DNA from: Owenweeksia sp.
Lineage (GTDB): Bacteria > Bacteroidota > Bacteroidia > Flavobacteriales > Schleiferiaceae
DNA length: 64,000 nucleotides
Direction of reading: 5' to 3'
Assembly: GCA_002695025.1 (NCBI GenBank)
Contig: NZNV01000028.1
Location: 1 to 64,000, forward strand
Shown: piece after piece, positions 52,260 through 59,458 of the stretch
How the letters are laid out: every line of letters starts with the position of its first letter
Position numbering within the stretch: the first letter of the stretch is position 1
Notes under the pieces: generated by a model
What the model was told of the DNA's origin: nothing
The model's input: the letters and a program-made list of their open reading frames with translations, nothing else
Databases searched by the model: none
Position numbers and translations under genes: made by a program

Positions 52260-52615
52260 GATTGATCGTTTTTATGATTGATTATTTTCTTACCGGTTTT
52301 GAAGTCACGCACGCGATAAGCTTCCAGCACCGGGGTTATGTAGATGAGGCCATCACCGGGCTTGCCGGTTTTTCCATGTTTATGGATGATCTCCACTATG
52401 GGTTCCACATTTTCGTCACGGGCCACTATCTCCAGCTTTTCCACCTTGCTGTGCGAAAAGGGATGCTTCAGGGACGGGAAGTCGGTGTCAGGGTCAGTAT
52501 AATTTCCCGTGCCCTCGGCAGCGGTTACCGTCAAGCAGCAGAAACCTTCTTTTTCAAGTCCATTAACCACTTCATTGAGCATGAATGGGCGTAAGAATGC
52601 TTTGATCTCTTTCAT
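52256..52615 (-). CDS. P-II-like signal protein
   Basis: A 119-residue member of the P-II fold. The B-loop-like KTGKPGDGLIYI is at 82-93. The region matching the T-loop (about 37-56) lacks the Tyr that is uridylylated in GlnB. The HPFSHSKVEK start of the T-loop region differs too. Such divergent P-II proteins often occur next to metal efflux genes; the ligand is unknown. It is coupled to Usp. Confidence 0.85.
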   Translation of the reverse strand: MKEIKAFLRPFMLNEVVNGLEKEGFCCLTVTAAEGTGNYTDPDTDFPSLKHPFSHSKVEKLEIVARDENVEPIVEIIHKHGKTGKPGDGLIYITPVLEAYRVRDFKTGKKIINHKNDQS

Positions 52616-52627
52616 GATTTTTTGATT

Positions 52628-53167
52628 TTATTCGTTTTTAAGAACTGACTGTTTTAGCTGTATAATCAATTCATCACCTAGCTCCGGAATGTCTTCCAAT
52701 ACTGTCTGATTTTTAAGTTCAATATGGAGGCTTATGCTCAGCATGCAGGCATAGGTTTGGTAGTAAGTGTGTTCCAGTGTACCCTTGCCGTGTACTGGCC
52801 AAGACCATCCCTGTCCAATCAATTGGCCCTCAACTTCAAAAGTCTGAAGTGGGTGATCCTGGGTTTGTACAATGTCTATGTTTAGTTTGCCTTCAAATCG
52901 CACATCTTCCATGTTCAAGTCCTTCAACCGCTTATCCATAGAATCTATCCCGGTAGATATATCTGTGGACAACGGGCGTAAGACTACACGGGCCGTTTCA
53001 TAGTTTAGCCGTGCATCTGTTTTCACTCCCTGGATTTTAAAATCCTCACCTGCCCAGCTACCGCTAATGACGGCCACTCCCCGTGACGTACTATACTCGT
53101 GCTGACCCTGAAGGGGTATGGAGGCTAGCCAGAGGCTTATTGCGAAAAAAATCTTGATCCACATCAT
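52628..53167 (-). CDS. YceI-like periplasmic protein
   Basis: A 179-residue secreted protein with a signal peptide (to LQGQ) and a lipocalin-like YceI pattern (SWAGEDFKIQGVK, DKRLKDLNMEDVRFEGK). YceI proteins bind isoprenoid-type lipids. The nearby lycopene-cyclase-like gene fits that. It starts with ATGATG and overlaps the site-2 protease gene by 4 bases. Confidence 0.8.
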   Translation of the reverse strand: MMWIKIFFAISLWLASIPLQGQHEYSTSRGVAVISGSWAGEDFKIQGVKTDARLNYETARVVLRPLSTDISTGIDSMDKRLKDLNMEDVRFEGKLNIDIVQTQDHPLQTFEVEGQLIGQGWSWPVHGKGTLEHTYYQTYACMLSISLHIELKNQTVLEDIPELGDELIIQLKQSVLKNE

Positions 53168-54255
53168 GATGCTTTTTTATTTATTTGGTCTTGAATGCTT
53201 ATTACATCTTCAATATGCTTTTGGGAAATGGCACCTGTTACCTGGCCGCCATGGGTCACAGCTATGTATTTTTTGGGATTACCCATAAGTTTACGTACTG
53301 CCGTGTTGAGGTCTGTATGCTCTGATACACCCTCTACATGGGGGATTATGATCTCGCCAATAGACCTTTCACTTGCACTGTTCTTATGGGCTTCCAGTAA
53401 CTCATTGAAACTGGTGACACCCTGTATTTGCCCATCTATGCCCACAAAAAACAGCCGTTCCTGGCTGGCTATGGCATCTTTTACGGCTTCTGATATTGCC
53501 GCATCAGCCGATAGAACAGGAAGCTTTGTAAGCATCACATCCCTCACAAGCAAACCCTTCAGGGAAGCTTTTTGACGTTCATAGGCCACTTCACCTCCGG
53601 CTCCGAGGTAAATGAAAAAGCCAATGAATACCAACCAAAAGTTGGTGAAGAAACCAAGGAATACAAAAACAATGGCCAGCAGTTGCCCTATCCTGGCGGC
53701 AATGTTAGTTGCCTTCAATTTATCCATCCGGTAAGCCAGGAGGGCCCGCAGCACCCGCCCGCCATCCATCGGGAAAGCAGGAATGAGGTTGAACCCTGCC
53801 AAAATCACATTGGCCGCCATCAGGTTAAACCAAAAGTTGCCCCCGCCCATGTGATCCATTTCGCTGAGGGGCATCAGGCCACCTGAGGATTTTAACCACA
53901 GGTACAATCCGCCAGCTATCACTACATTAACCGCAGGGCCAGCCAGGGCCACGGCCAGTTCCTGCCCAGGTTTATCGGGCATTTTCTCAAGGCTGGCTAT
54001 TCCCCCTATAGGATAAAGAGTGATATTTCGAGTGGGAACACCGTAACTTTTGGCTGTTAGTGCATGGCCAAACTCATGCAGCACCACACAGCCAAATAAT
54101 GCCAGGACAAACACTGCTCCGTTCACACCTTCTGCCCAACCGTGCCCCATTTGGAAATGAAGCATAAAAATCCAGGCTATGATGATCCAAAAGCTCCAGT
54201 GGATAAAGACCTTTATTCCTGCAAAGCTACCTGCGTATAAAGACCATTGTTTCAT
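53164..54255 (-). CDS. Site-2 protease (M50) with CBS pair
   Basis: A 363-residue intramembrane zinc metalloprotease. The zinc motif HEFGH (60-64) and the distal Asp in FPMDGG (Asp164) are both present. Residues about 235-355 form two CBS domains, which bind adenosyl nucleotides. It probably cuts a membrane-held regulator, with ATP or AMP level as input. No anti-sigma partner is visible. It overlaps the NDH-2 gene by 4 bases. Confidence 0.9.
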   Translation of the reverse strand: MKQWSLYAGSFAGIKVFIHWSFWIIIAWIFMLHFQMGHGWAEGVNGAVFVLALFGCVVLHEFGHALTAKSYGVPTRNITLYPIGGIASLEKMPDKPGQELAVALAGPAVNVVIAGGLYLWLKSSGGLMPLSEMDHMGGGNFWFNLMAANVILAGFNLIPAFPMDGGRVLRALLAYRMDKLKATNIAARIGQLLAIVFVFLGFFTNFWLVFIGFFIYLGAGGEVAYERQKASLKGLLVRDVMLTKLPVLSADAAISEAVKDAIASQERLFFVGIDGQIQGVTSFNELLEAHKNSASERSIGEIIIPHVEGVSEHTDLNTAVRKLMGNPKKYIAVTHGGQVTGAISQKHIEDVISIQDQINKKAS

Positions 54256-55604
54256 GCTTCGGATTTTTTATATTTCTGTTCTGTGAATATTTCAGATTTG
54301 CGCTCTGCTCTGAAGTTATATTTCCTGATGATCAATCGGTTACTTTTCTCATAATTGAAATAGCTCCACATCCAGTTTAGCCCAACAAAAACCTTATTGC
54401 GAAAGCCACTGATAGACATCAGGTGTACCACCGACCACAGCAACCAAGCGGCATAGCCTCCAAATTGAAAACGGGCTATATCGGCCACTGCCCGGTTTTT
54501 GCCAATTGTGGCAAGTGAGCCTTTATCTTGGTATTGGAAAGGGCGAAAACTTTTACCCTGCGCCAGCCTCAGTAGATTATCTCCTAATAACCTTCCTTGC
54601 TGGATGGCGACCTGGGCCACCATGGGGTGACCTTTGGGATATTTTAAATCGCTTACCGAAGCAACATCGCCCGTGGCAAAGAGATTTACAGAGCCTTTTA
54701 CCCGCAGATACTCATCGGTAACAATCCGATTGGCCTTCCCTATGCCATTGCGTGCAACCCCTTTTGGATAGCTGCCCTTAACTCCTGCTGTCCAAACCAA
54801 AGTGGCCGCTTCCAATTCTTTTGAATCACCTGTCCGTGCTACTTTTCCATCATAATTGGTCACAGCCGTATTCAGTAACACCTCCACGCCAAGTTTTTTG
54901 AGATACTTTAGAGCCTTACCTGAGGCTTTGGAAGACATTCCATTTAAAAGCTGATCTCCAGCTTCCAGTAGATAAATGTTCATGTCATCCGGCATCAGTT
55001 CAGGATAGTCTTTGGGCAGGATGAAATTACGGAATTCGGCCAAGGCACCCGCCATTTCCACACCTGCCGGTCCGCCCCCCACAATTATAAAGTTGCTTAG
55101 TATGTCCTTTTCTTGAAGGTCGCAGGTAGTAGCAGCTTTCTCCAGGTTTTGCAGCATAATGTGGCGTATGTTCAAAGCCTCACGGATGTCTTTCATCCCA
55201 GTGCTGTTTTCCTTTAGCTGATCCATACCAAAGAAATTGGTTTGGCTGCCAGTGGCCAGCACCAGGTAATCGTAGCTCAGGCCGCCTTTATCCGTATAAA
55301 CCTGCTGTATTTCAGGCTCAATCTCCTCTACTTCAGCCATGCGGTACACCAAGTTTTTGTACCCCGAAAACATTTTCCGAAAAGGGAATACGATGCTATC
55401 CGGCTCAAGACCACTGGTAGCTACCTGGTAGAGCAAAGGCTGAAATTGATGGAAATTATTCCTGTCCAGCAAAACCACCTGATAGGGGCCGTTTTTCAAT
55501 TTTTTAGCCAGGGCAATTCCGGCAAAGCCACCTCCAATGATCACCACCCTGGGCATCGTACTTTCCGGCAGGCACATTTGCAGATCGGTATTACAGGCTT
55601 TCAT
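54252..55604 (-). CDS. Type II NADH dehydrogenase
   Basis: A 450-residue membrane-associated NADH:quinone oxidoreductase. FAD motif VVIIGGGFAGIALA (20-33), NAD motif IIVGGGPAGVEMAGALAE, a C-terminal amphipathic region for membrane docking. The ATG at 55604 is chosen because the LPEST-PRVVIIGGG lead resembles relatives; starts at 55577 or 55556 are possible. It overlaps the lycopene-cyclase-like gene by 14 bases. Confidence 0.9.
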   Translation of the reverse strand: MKACNTDLQMCLPESTMPRVVIIGGGFAGIALAKKLKNGPYQVVLLDRNNFHQFQPLLYQVATSGLEPDSIVFPFRKMFSGYKNLVYRMAEVEEIEPEIQQVYTDKGGLSYDYLVLATGSQTNFFGMDQLKENSTGMKDIREALNIRHIMLQNLEKAATTCDLQEKDILSNFIIVGGGPAGVEMAGALAEFRNFILPKDYPELMPDDMNIYLLEAGDQLLNGMSSKASGKALKYLKKLGVEVLLNTAVTNYDGKVARTGDSKELEAATLVWTAGVKGSYPKGVARNGIGKANRIVTDEYLRVKGSVNLFATGDVASVSDLKYPKGHPMVAQVAIQQGRLLGDNLLRLAQGKSFRPFQYQDKGSLATIGKNRAVADIARFQFGGYAAWLLWSVVHLMSISGFRNKVFVGLNWMWSYFNYEKSNRLIIRKYNFRAERKSEIFTEQKYKKSEA

Positions 55605-56322
55605 AGCTGGTAAGTTTTGGTTTGATATCTTTCACCAGCCTTTGCCAGTACAGGTGCTCATAAAGGCTGCTCCATAGCATTCCAAATGAAAAGGCAAAAA
55701 GAAGCTCTTCAAGCGGTATTCCCAGTATCAGGATATGGCTTAAGGCATCCAGGTTCCAGTACAGTTCTACATAGTCAGGATAAAAGGGCAGAATGCTGCC
55801 GAAATAAATAAAGTAGAGCAAGGTGAACAAAAGTCCACCAATCCATATTTTACCTTTAAGATCAGGACGGCAGTACAAGGTGGCCAGTGCCCCGGTAAAC
55901 ATGGCAATGATGCCGCAGTAAATGTGGTTCAGAGTAGTGAAGAAGGCCAGCAAGGCAAATACCAAGGCGGGCACTAACAGGATGTAGCGGTGCAGCCGGT
56001 GCCGGGCATGTTTTCTTTCCGATTCAGGAATTTCTATTAGATTACGCCTTTGAACGAGGCGGTACAGCACTGCACCTATACCTCCAATGGCGAAGGAAAA
56101 AATGAGGCTCTCAATATCGAAGCCGGTTTTTTCCGCCAGATGGAAAAGGGAGGGTGGCGACCAGTACTCAGGTACAAATAAAGGTTCGGTAAGCCCAAAG
56201 GGCATAGTAATGAGGCTCATATTGAGCATCACTCGCCTGTAACCTGGCCTGGCCATATAAATGATGCCCCAAATAACCAGGATAATAAGCGACCATATGA
56301 ACCAGACGTATTGTATGCTCAT
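55591..56322 (-). CDS. Lycopene cyclase domain (CrtYc/d-like) membrane protein
   Basis: A 243-residue protein with about seven helices and two related halves. The typical segments are PFGLTEPLFVPEYWSPP and PLEELLFAFSFGMLWSSLYEH. The first-half counterpart DIESLIFSFAIGG has lost the paired acid. Carotenoid cyclisation is the family function, but no other carotenoid genes lie here, so the substrate may differ. Confidence 0.8.
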   Translation of the reverse strand: MSIQYVWFIWSLIILVIWGIIYMARPGYRRVMLNMSLITMPFGLTEPLFVPEYWSPPSLFHLAEKTGFDIESLIFSFAIGGIGAVLYRLVQRRNLIEIPESERKHARHRLHRYILLVPALVFALLAFFTTLNHIYCGIIAMFTGALATLYCRPDLKGKIWIGGLLFTLLYFIYFGSILPFYPDYVELYWNLDALSHILILGIPLEELLFAFSFGMLWSSLYEHLYWQRLVKDIKPKLTSYESL

Positions 56323-56324
56323 AG

Positions 56325-57149
56325 TTAGTTGATTATAGCGCTTTTAGTCCCTTTCATTTTCAGGTATTTCACCGTTTCCTTCACTGATAGTTGGCGGGTG
56401 GCATTGCCTGCCCTTATATAAAAGGCGGTTGTATCAGCACCGCTCAGATATACTGGTTCTGCCGATGCTTCAATTTTCACCACGCAGATGGTTTGGCCAT
56501 CCAACTTGTGAAAGGAGGTGTTACACAAATGACAATACTCCGCCCCTAAACTGGTGGTGACCAAATCAAAAATCCTTCGCTCAAAACCATCTTCGTTTTT
56601 TTGCCGGAGTGTCATAAAGTCTTTTTCAAGTCCCACTACCTCACCGCTGTCTTTTACACCAATTAGCAGGTAGCCGCCCTCTGCGTTCATAAAGCCCGCT
56701 ATGGTCTTGGCAATTACTTCCTCAAGGTCTCTGTTGGTGGTTTTTTGCCGGAAATCATAGCGAATGGACGATTTGAATTCTGCGTAATGGTTTTCACCAG
56801 CGGCAATGAGTCTTTCAGCATCTATGCTATCAGGGGCTTCTTCTTCTTTTGCAGTAGCCTTTTTGCGCATCAGGCTTAGCCAAAAAAGGCCAGAAAGCAA
56901 ACCCATAATGGCACCTGCCACGATAAAAAGGTAAGCCATGGGCAACATGTGTATTGAAAAAGCATGGGTCAATTGAAAGAGAAGTCTTTCCCACATATCA
57001 TTCATAGTGTCGCGCAGCCCATTTCCTGCATTGACCGCCATGGCAAGCGGGTGTAGTAAAAAATAAAATACCAGCATACCTGCCGCTATGTGTGTAAGGA
57101 GCGCAAACAGATTTCGCTTTCTTGATATGTGGTGCATGATGCCGGCCAT
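56325..57149 (-). CDS. Membrane-tethered AlbA/Schlafen-type domain protein
   Basis: A 274-residue protein with two hydrophobic helices at the N-terminus (about 13-38 and 70-90) and a cytosolic AlbA_2/Slfn domain (about 110-260). The signature is AEFKSSIRYDF, KTIAGFMNAEGG, LLIGVKDSGEVVGL. AlbA_2 domains usually act as soluble nucleic acid- or ATP-related regulators, so membrane tethering is unusual. Function unknown. Two bases separate it from the cyclase-like gene. Confidence 0.8.
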   Translation of the reverse strand: MAGIMHHISRKRNLFALLTHIAAGMLVFYFLLHPLAMAVNAGNGLRDTMNDMWERLLFQLTHAFSIHMLPMAYLFIVAGAIMGLLSGLFWLSLMRKKATAKEEEAPDSIDAERLIAAGENHYAEFKSSIRYDFRQKTTNRDLEEVIAKTIAGFMNAEGGYLLIGVKDSGEVVGLEKDFMTLRQKNEDGFERRIFDLVTTSLGAEYCHLCNTSFHKLDGQTICVVKIEASAEPVYLSGADTTAFYIRAGNATRQLSVKETVKYLKMKGTKSAIIN

Positions 57150-57155
57150 TTCTTT

Positions 57156-57440
57156 CTACCGTTTTTCTTTACCTCTCAATGAGAAATTATAAAACCCGGC
57201 CACACAAGCTCCTACAAGCCAGGCAATAATAAAAGTCTGTACCAGGCCAAGGCCTGCCTCCCATAGGGGTACATCCATGCGTATCATCCCTGACGTGTCC
57301 AGTCCGTGCAGCAGGCTGTTAAAAAACTTTATGGTACCCTCGCGGCCTACAGTGGCCATCACAATCATACAGCCCAGGTAGAGCAGGGCCCCGGTAAGGC
57401 CAAAGGCCATTCCCAATTTTTTGATATTTAGCTTGTTCAT
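57156..57440 (-). CDS. DUF5676 membrane protein
   Basis: A 94-residue membrane protein with two hydrophobic helices (about 10-30 and 65-88) and the DUF5676 layout (MAFGLTGALLYLGC; LHGLDTSGMIRMDVP). Function unknown; the family is often found with copper and heavy-metal resistance genes. Confidence 0.82.
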   Translation of the reverse strand: MNKLNIKKLGMAFGLTGALLYLGCMIVMATVGREGTIKFFNSLLHGLDTSGMIRMDVPLWEAGLGLVQTFIIAWLVGACVAGFYNFSLRGKEKR

Positions 57441-57452
57441 AACATTTGATTT

Positions 57453-57671
57453 TTAATGATGAGAATGTTCTGATTTATTAGTTGGATCCTTTTGTCCATG
57501 GCCGCCATGACCATGCGAATGGCCCCGCATCATAAAGAGGTGCGCAACAAAGAAGACCACCAGGAACAAAGCGAAAGTCAGATCGGAGGTTATCCCGAAA
57601 AAGGGCAACAAAAAGATGAGCAGGATGGGGGCCACACAAGCCAGCAGCATCCAAAGCCAATGATTTTTCAT
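57453..57671 (-). CDS. DUF2933-like small membrane protein with His-rich tail
   Basis: A 72-residue protein of two helices (about 4-21 and 30-48) followed by a His/Gly tail (GHSHGHGGHGQ and SEHSHH). The tail is a likely metal site. The stop lies 12 bases from the DUF5676 gene. The function is unknown; the position right after an ArsR repressor is typical of metal genes. Confidence 0.78.
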   Translation of the reverse strand: MKNHWLWMLLACVAPILLIFLLPFFGITSDLTFALFLVVFFVAHLFMMRGHSHGHGGHGQKDPTNKSEHSHH

Positions 57672-57673
57672 AA

Positions 57674-57979
57674 TTATTCAATTTTATTATTAGTGATAAA
57701 ACAACCAGAAAGGCATTTCACAAACGGGTCATTAAAGCAAAGGCAGTAACTGGTTTGTCCTCCTGTAACCCGCCTGCTAATCAACCCGCTATTTCGCATT
57801 ACCGCCAGGTGGCGTGAAGTAGTAGGCTGATCGATACCGAGGGACTGATACAAGCTCTTAACACTAAGGCCTTCCGTTTCGCAATTGCATAGAAGGTGAA
57901 ACAATGCCACCCGCATAGGATGGCCTATAGCTTTCAGTTTTCCGGCCATTACTTCGTGTTCTTTTATTACATTACTCAT
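57674..57979 (-). CDS. ArsR/SmtB-family metal-responsive repressor
   Basis: A 101-residue winged-helix regulator. The HTH is visible in SVKSLYQSLGIDQPTTSRHLAVM. Cysteines at 31 and 33 (LLCNCE) match the sensing site next to the recognition helix, and four more lie at 79, 81, 89 and 93. Metal or metalloid release of DNA is the family mechanism. It heads a packed run of 16 genes and is the obvious regulator of it. It follows a perfect inverted repeat. Confidence 0.88.
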   Translation of the reverse strand: MSNVIKEHEVMAGKLKAIGHPMRVALFHLLCNCETEGLSVKSLYQSLGIDQPTTSRHLAVMRNSGLISRRVTGGQTSYCLCFNDPFVKCLSGCFITNNKIE

Positions 57980-58001
57980 GCTTTTGAACTATTTTGTTAA
58001 A

Positions 58002-58046
58002 ACCCGGTACCCCATTGCTTTCATTTCCTTAACCGGGGTACCGGGT
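58002..58046. promoter_or_regulatory. Perfect 12-bp inverted repeat upstream of the ArsR-type gene
   Basis: acccggtacccc and ggggtaccgggt pair perfectly with a 21-base loop; each arm also contains the palindrome GGTACC. It lies in the 128-base gap between the HMA chaperone and the ArsR gene. It could be the ArsR operator or a terminator of the upstream genes; TTTT follows the hairpin on the minus strand. I see nothing else in this gap. Confidence 0.55.
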
Positions 58047-58107
58047 GCCTTCCATCCCCCTAATGGAAAAGTGGATCAGACCCTCAATTATCTACCTTCC
58101 TGCACTG

Positions 58108-58344
58108 TCAGTTAACCGGTCCTTCAATAGCATAACTGGTATTCTCCAGTGAAGCCTGAAGCGTGCTTAGGGAAATAGGAGTTTCCGATTCAACCTGTGC
58201 CAGCTTCTTTTCCAAATCTACTTTCACCGTTTTAACTTGAGGGAGAGCAGACAAATTTTGCTCTACCGCCTTTGCGCAACCACCACAATGCATACCGCGA
58301 ATGTGGTAGGAATGCTTTGTATTTATACCTTTATTATCTACCAT
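58108..58344 (-). CDS. HMA-domain copper chaperone
   Basis: A 78-residue cytosolic protein with the heavy-metal-associated motif GMHCGGC (17-23) and ferredoxin-like beta-alpha-beta pattern. Transfers Cu(I) or a similar ion to exporters or sensors. Stand-alone, without an ATPase partner in the same operon; the CPD ATPase lies 23 kb away. Confidence 0.93.
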   Translation of the reverse strand: MVDNKGINTKHSYHIRGMHCGGCAKAVEQNLSALPQVKTVKVDLEKKLAQVESETPISLSTLQASLENTSYAIEGPVN

Positions 58345-58364
58345 GGTGACTTAAACTTTTGTGT

Positions 58365-58580
58365 TTATTTTTTTAAGAGATTTTTTTTCCGGGCTTCAAA
58401 CTCTTCTGAGTTAATCTCCCCGGCCGCATACCTCTTTTTAAGAATGTCAAGAGGGGTTTCCTTTTTCGTACGCTGTCCGGGCACGTCCCAGGGCGTTGCG
58501 AAAATCCATATCAAAAAAATGATCCATAGAATCCACCATATCCAGTGCATTCCCCAATAATGATGTCCATCAAACCACAT
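58365..58580 (-). CDS. SHOCT-domain membrane protein
   Basis: A 71-residue protein with one N-terminal helix rich in Trp (WIWWILWIIFLIWIF) and a C-terminal SHOCT motif (ILKKRYAAGEINSEEFEARKK). SHOCT domains are short oligomerisation or binding modules. The function is unknown. It shares an operon with the HMA chaperone, 20 bases apart. Confidence 0.82.
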   Translation of the reverse strand: MWFDGHHYWGMHWIWWILWIIFLIWIFATPWDVPGQRTKKETPLDILKKRYAAGEINSEEFEARKKNLLKK

Positions 58581-58624
58581 AATTTTACGTTTTAAAGGGT
58601 TATTGATTTGTCGTTTTTACCACA

Positions 58625-58632
58625 CAAGTATA
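58625..58632 (-). promoter_or_regulatory. Possible -7 promoter element for SHOCT-HMA genes
   Basis: It reads TATACTTG on the minus strand, one mismatch from TAnnTTTG, and lies about 45 bases from the SHOCT start. No -33 TTG is visible. Confidence 0.3.
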
Positions 58633-58636
58633 TGCT

Positions 58637-58657
58637 TATGTGCATAGCTATATGTGC
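58637..58657. repeat. Short direct repeats in the SHOCT promoter region
   Basis: tatgtgc occurs twice, 14 bases apart, around the palindrome atagctat. AraC-type regulators often bind such spaced direct repeats, so this could be the site of the adjacent AraC-HMA protein. Inference only. Confidence 0.3.
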
Positions 58658-58677
58658 TTTATTCCGGTTAATACTTG

Positions 58678-59256
58678 TCATATTTTGTCAAGCGGTATTC
58701 GCCTGGTAATGCCCAGTTTTTGGTATTCTCTCAGGCTCATACCGGTTTCTTTTTTAAACTGTTTGCTTAGTGCTGAAGGATTTTGATAACCAAGGCTATA
58801 GGCTATTTCGCTCAGGTTCATTCCACCATATTCCACCAGTTCTTTGGCCCTTTCTATTTTTAGCAGCAGGCTGTAGCGTTCTATGGTTTTCCCGAAAACC
58901 CTGGAAAAATTCCTACTTAAGCTCCCGTAGTTCGCCTGCATTTTATCAACAAGGAACCCGGAGAGCTTTTGCTCCAGATTTGTATTCCAGATGTAATTGA
59001 TCACCCAGCGTTTGGTCTGCTCGGCCAGCAGGGTTTCCTTGTCCCATATGAGGCTAAACTCGTTTTCGCGAATAACCCGCTCTATATGGCTCCTGCTTAT
59101 TTTCTGTGAAGAGTAGTTAATCACTACCCGGCCCAGTTCTATTTCCAAGATTTCTGCTCCGGCCTGCCTTAGCTCATCATTGAGCACCTTGAGGCATCGG
59201 CTGCAGATCATGCCCTTTACCCTGAATTCTTCTGTAATACGATTTTGATCTTTCAT
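58678..59256 (-). CDS. AraC-family regulator with N-terminal HMA-like metal-binding domain
   Basis: A 192-residue transcription factor. Residues 1-70 have the ferredoxin-like HMA pattern with GMICSRC (15-21), a Cys-x2-Cys site normally found in copper chaperones. Residues about 85-183 are an AraC DNA-binding region; the second HTH is LSEIAYSLGYQNPSALSKQFK (148-168). A Cu-sensing one-component regulator is the simplest reading. The start overlaps the stop of a small membrane ORF (ATGA). It lies between a His-rich protein and the SHOCT-HMA genes, which it may control. Confidence 0.88.
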   Translation of the reverse strand: MKDQNRITEEFRVKGMICSRCLKVLNDELRQAGAEILEIELGRVVINYSSQKISRSHIERVIRENEFSLIWDKETLLAEQTKRWVINYIWNTNLEQKLSGFLVDKMQANYGSLSRNFSRVFGKTIERYSLLLKIERAKELVEYGGMNLSEIAYSLGYQNPSALSKQFKKETGMSLREYQKLGITRRIPLDKI

Positions 59257-59408
59257 GCTTTCTGTAAGTTGATAATACCGAAACTGTGGCCCTGATCATA
59301 TCCAATGAAGAAAGATGCCCATACGAACCACACAGGTACAGATATGTACCCCAGGGCAAACACCTCATCAGGACTGCAGTTACAGCATACTCTAATGAGC
59401 ACGTGCAT
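59253..59408 (-). CDS. Possible 51-residue membrane protein coupled to the AraC-HMA regulator
   Basis: A short ORF. It encodes an N-terminal Cys cluster (CCNC at 8-11), then one hydrophobic stretch (VFALGYISVPVWFVWASF, 16-33) and a polar tail. The stop overlaps the regulator start as ATGA. The helix and coupling support it; there is no known family. It may be a random open stretch, since 51 codons is short. Confidence 0.45.
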   Translation of the reverse strand: MHVLIRVCCNCSPDEVFALGYISVPVWFVWASFFIGYDQGHSFGIINLQKA

Positions 59409-59458
59409 CGCTAATTATACGAGCCGCAGAGGGTAATTGCCCTAACAGAAAAGAAAGT

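Noticed and set aside
59408-59430. GTATAAT-like sequence on the minus strand resembling an E. coli -10
   Set aside because: Bacteroidota promoters use a different -7 consensus, and there is no matching upstream element.
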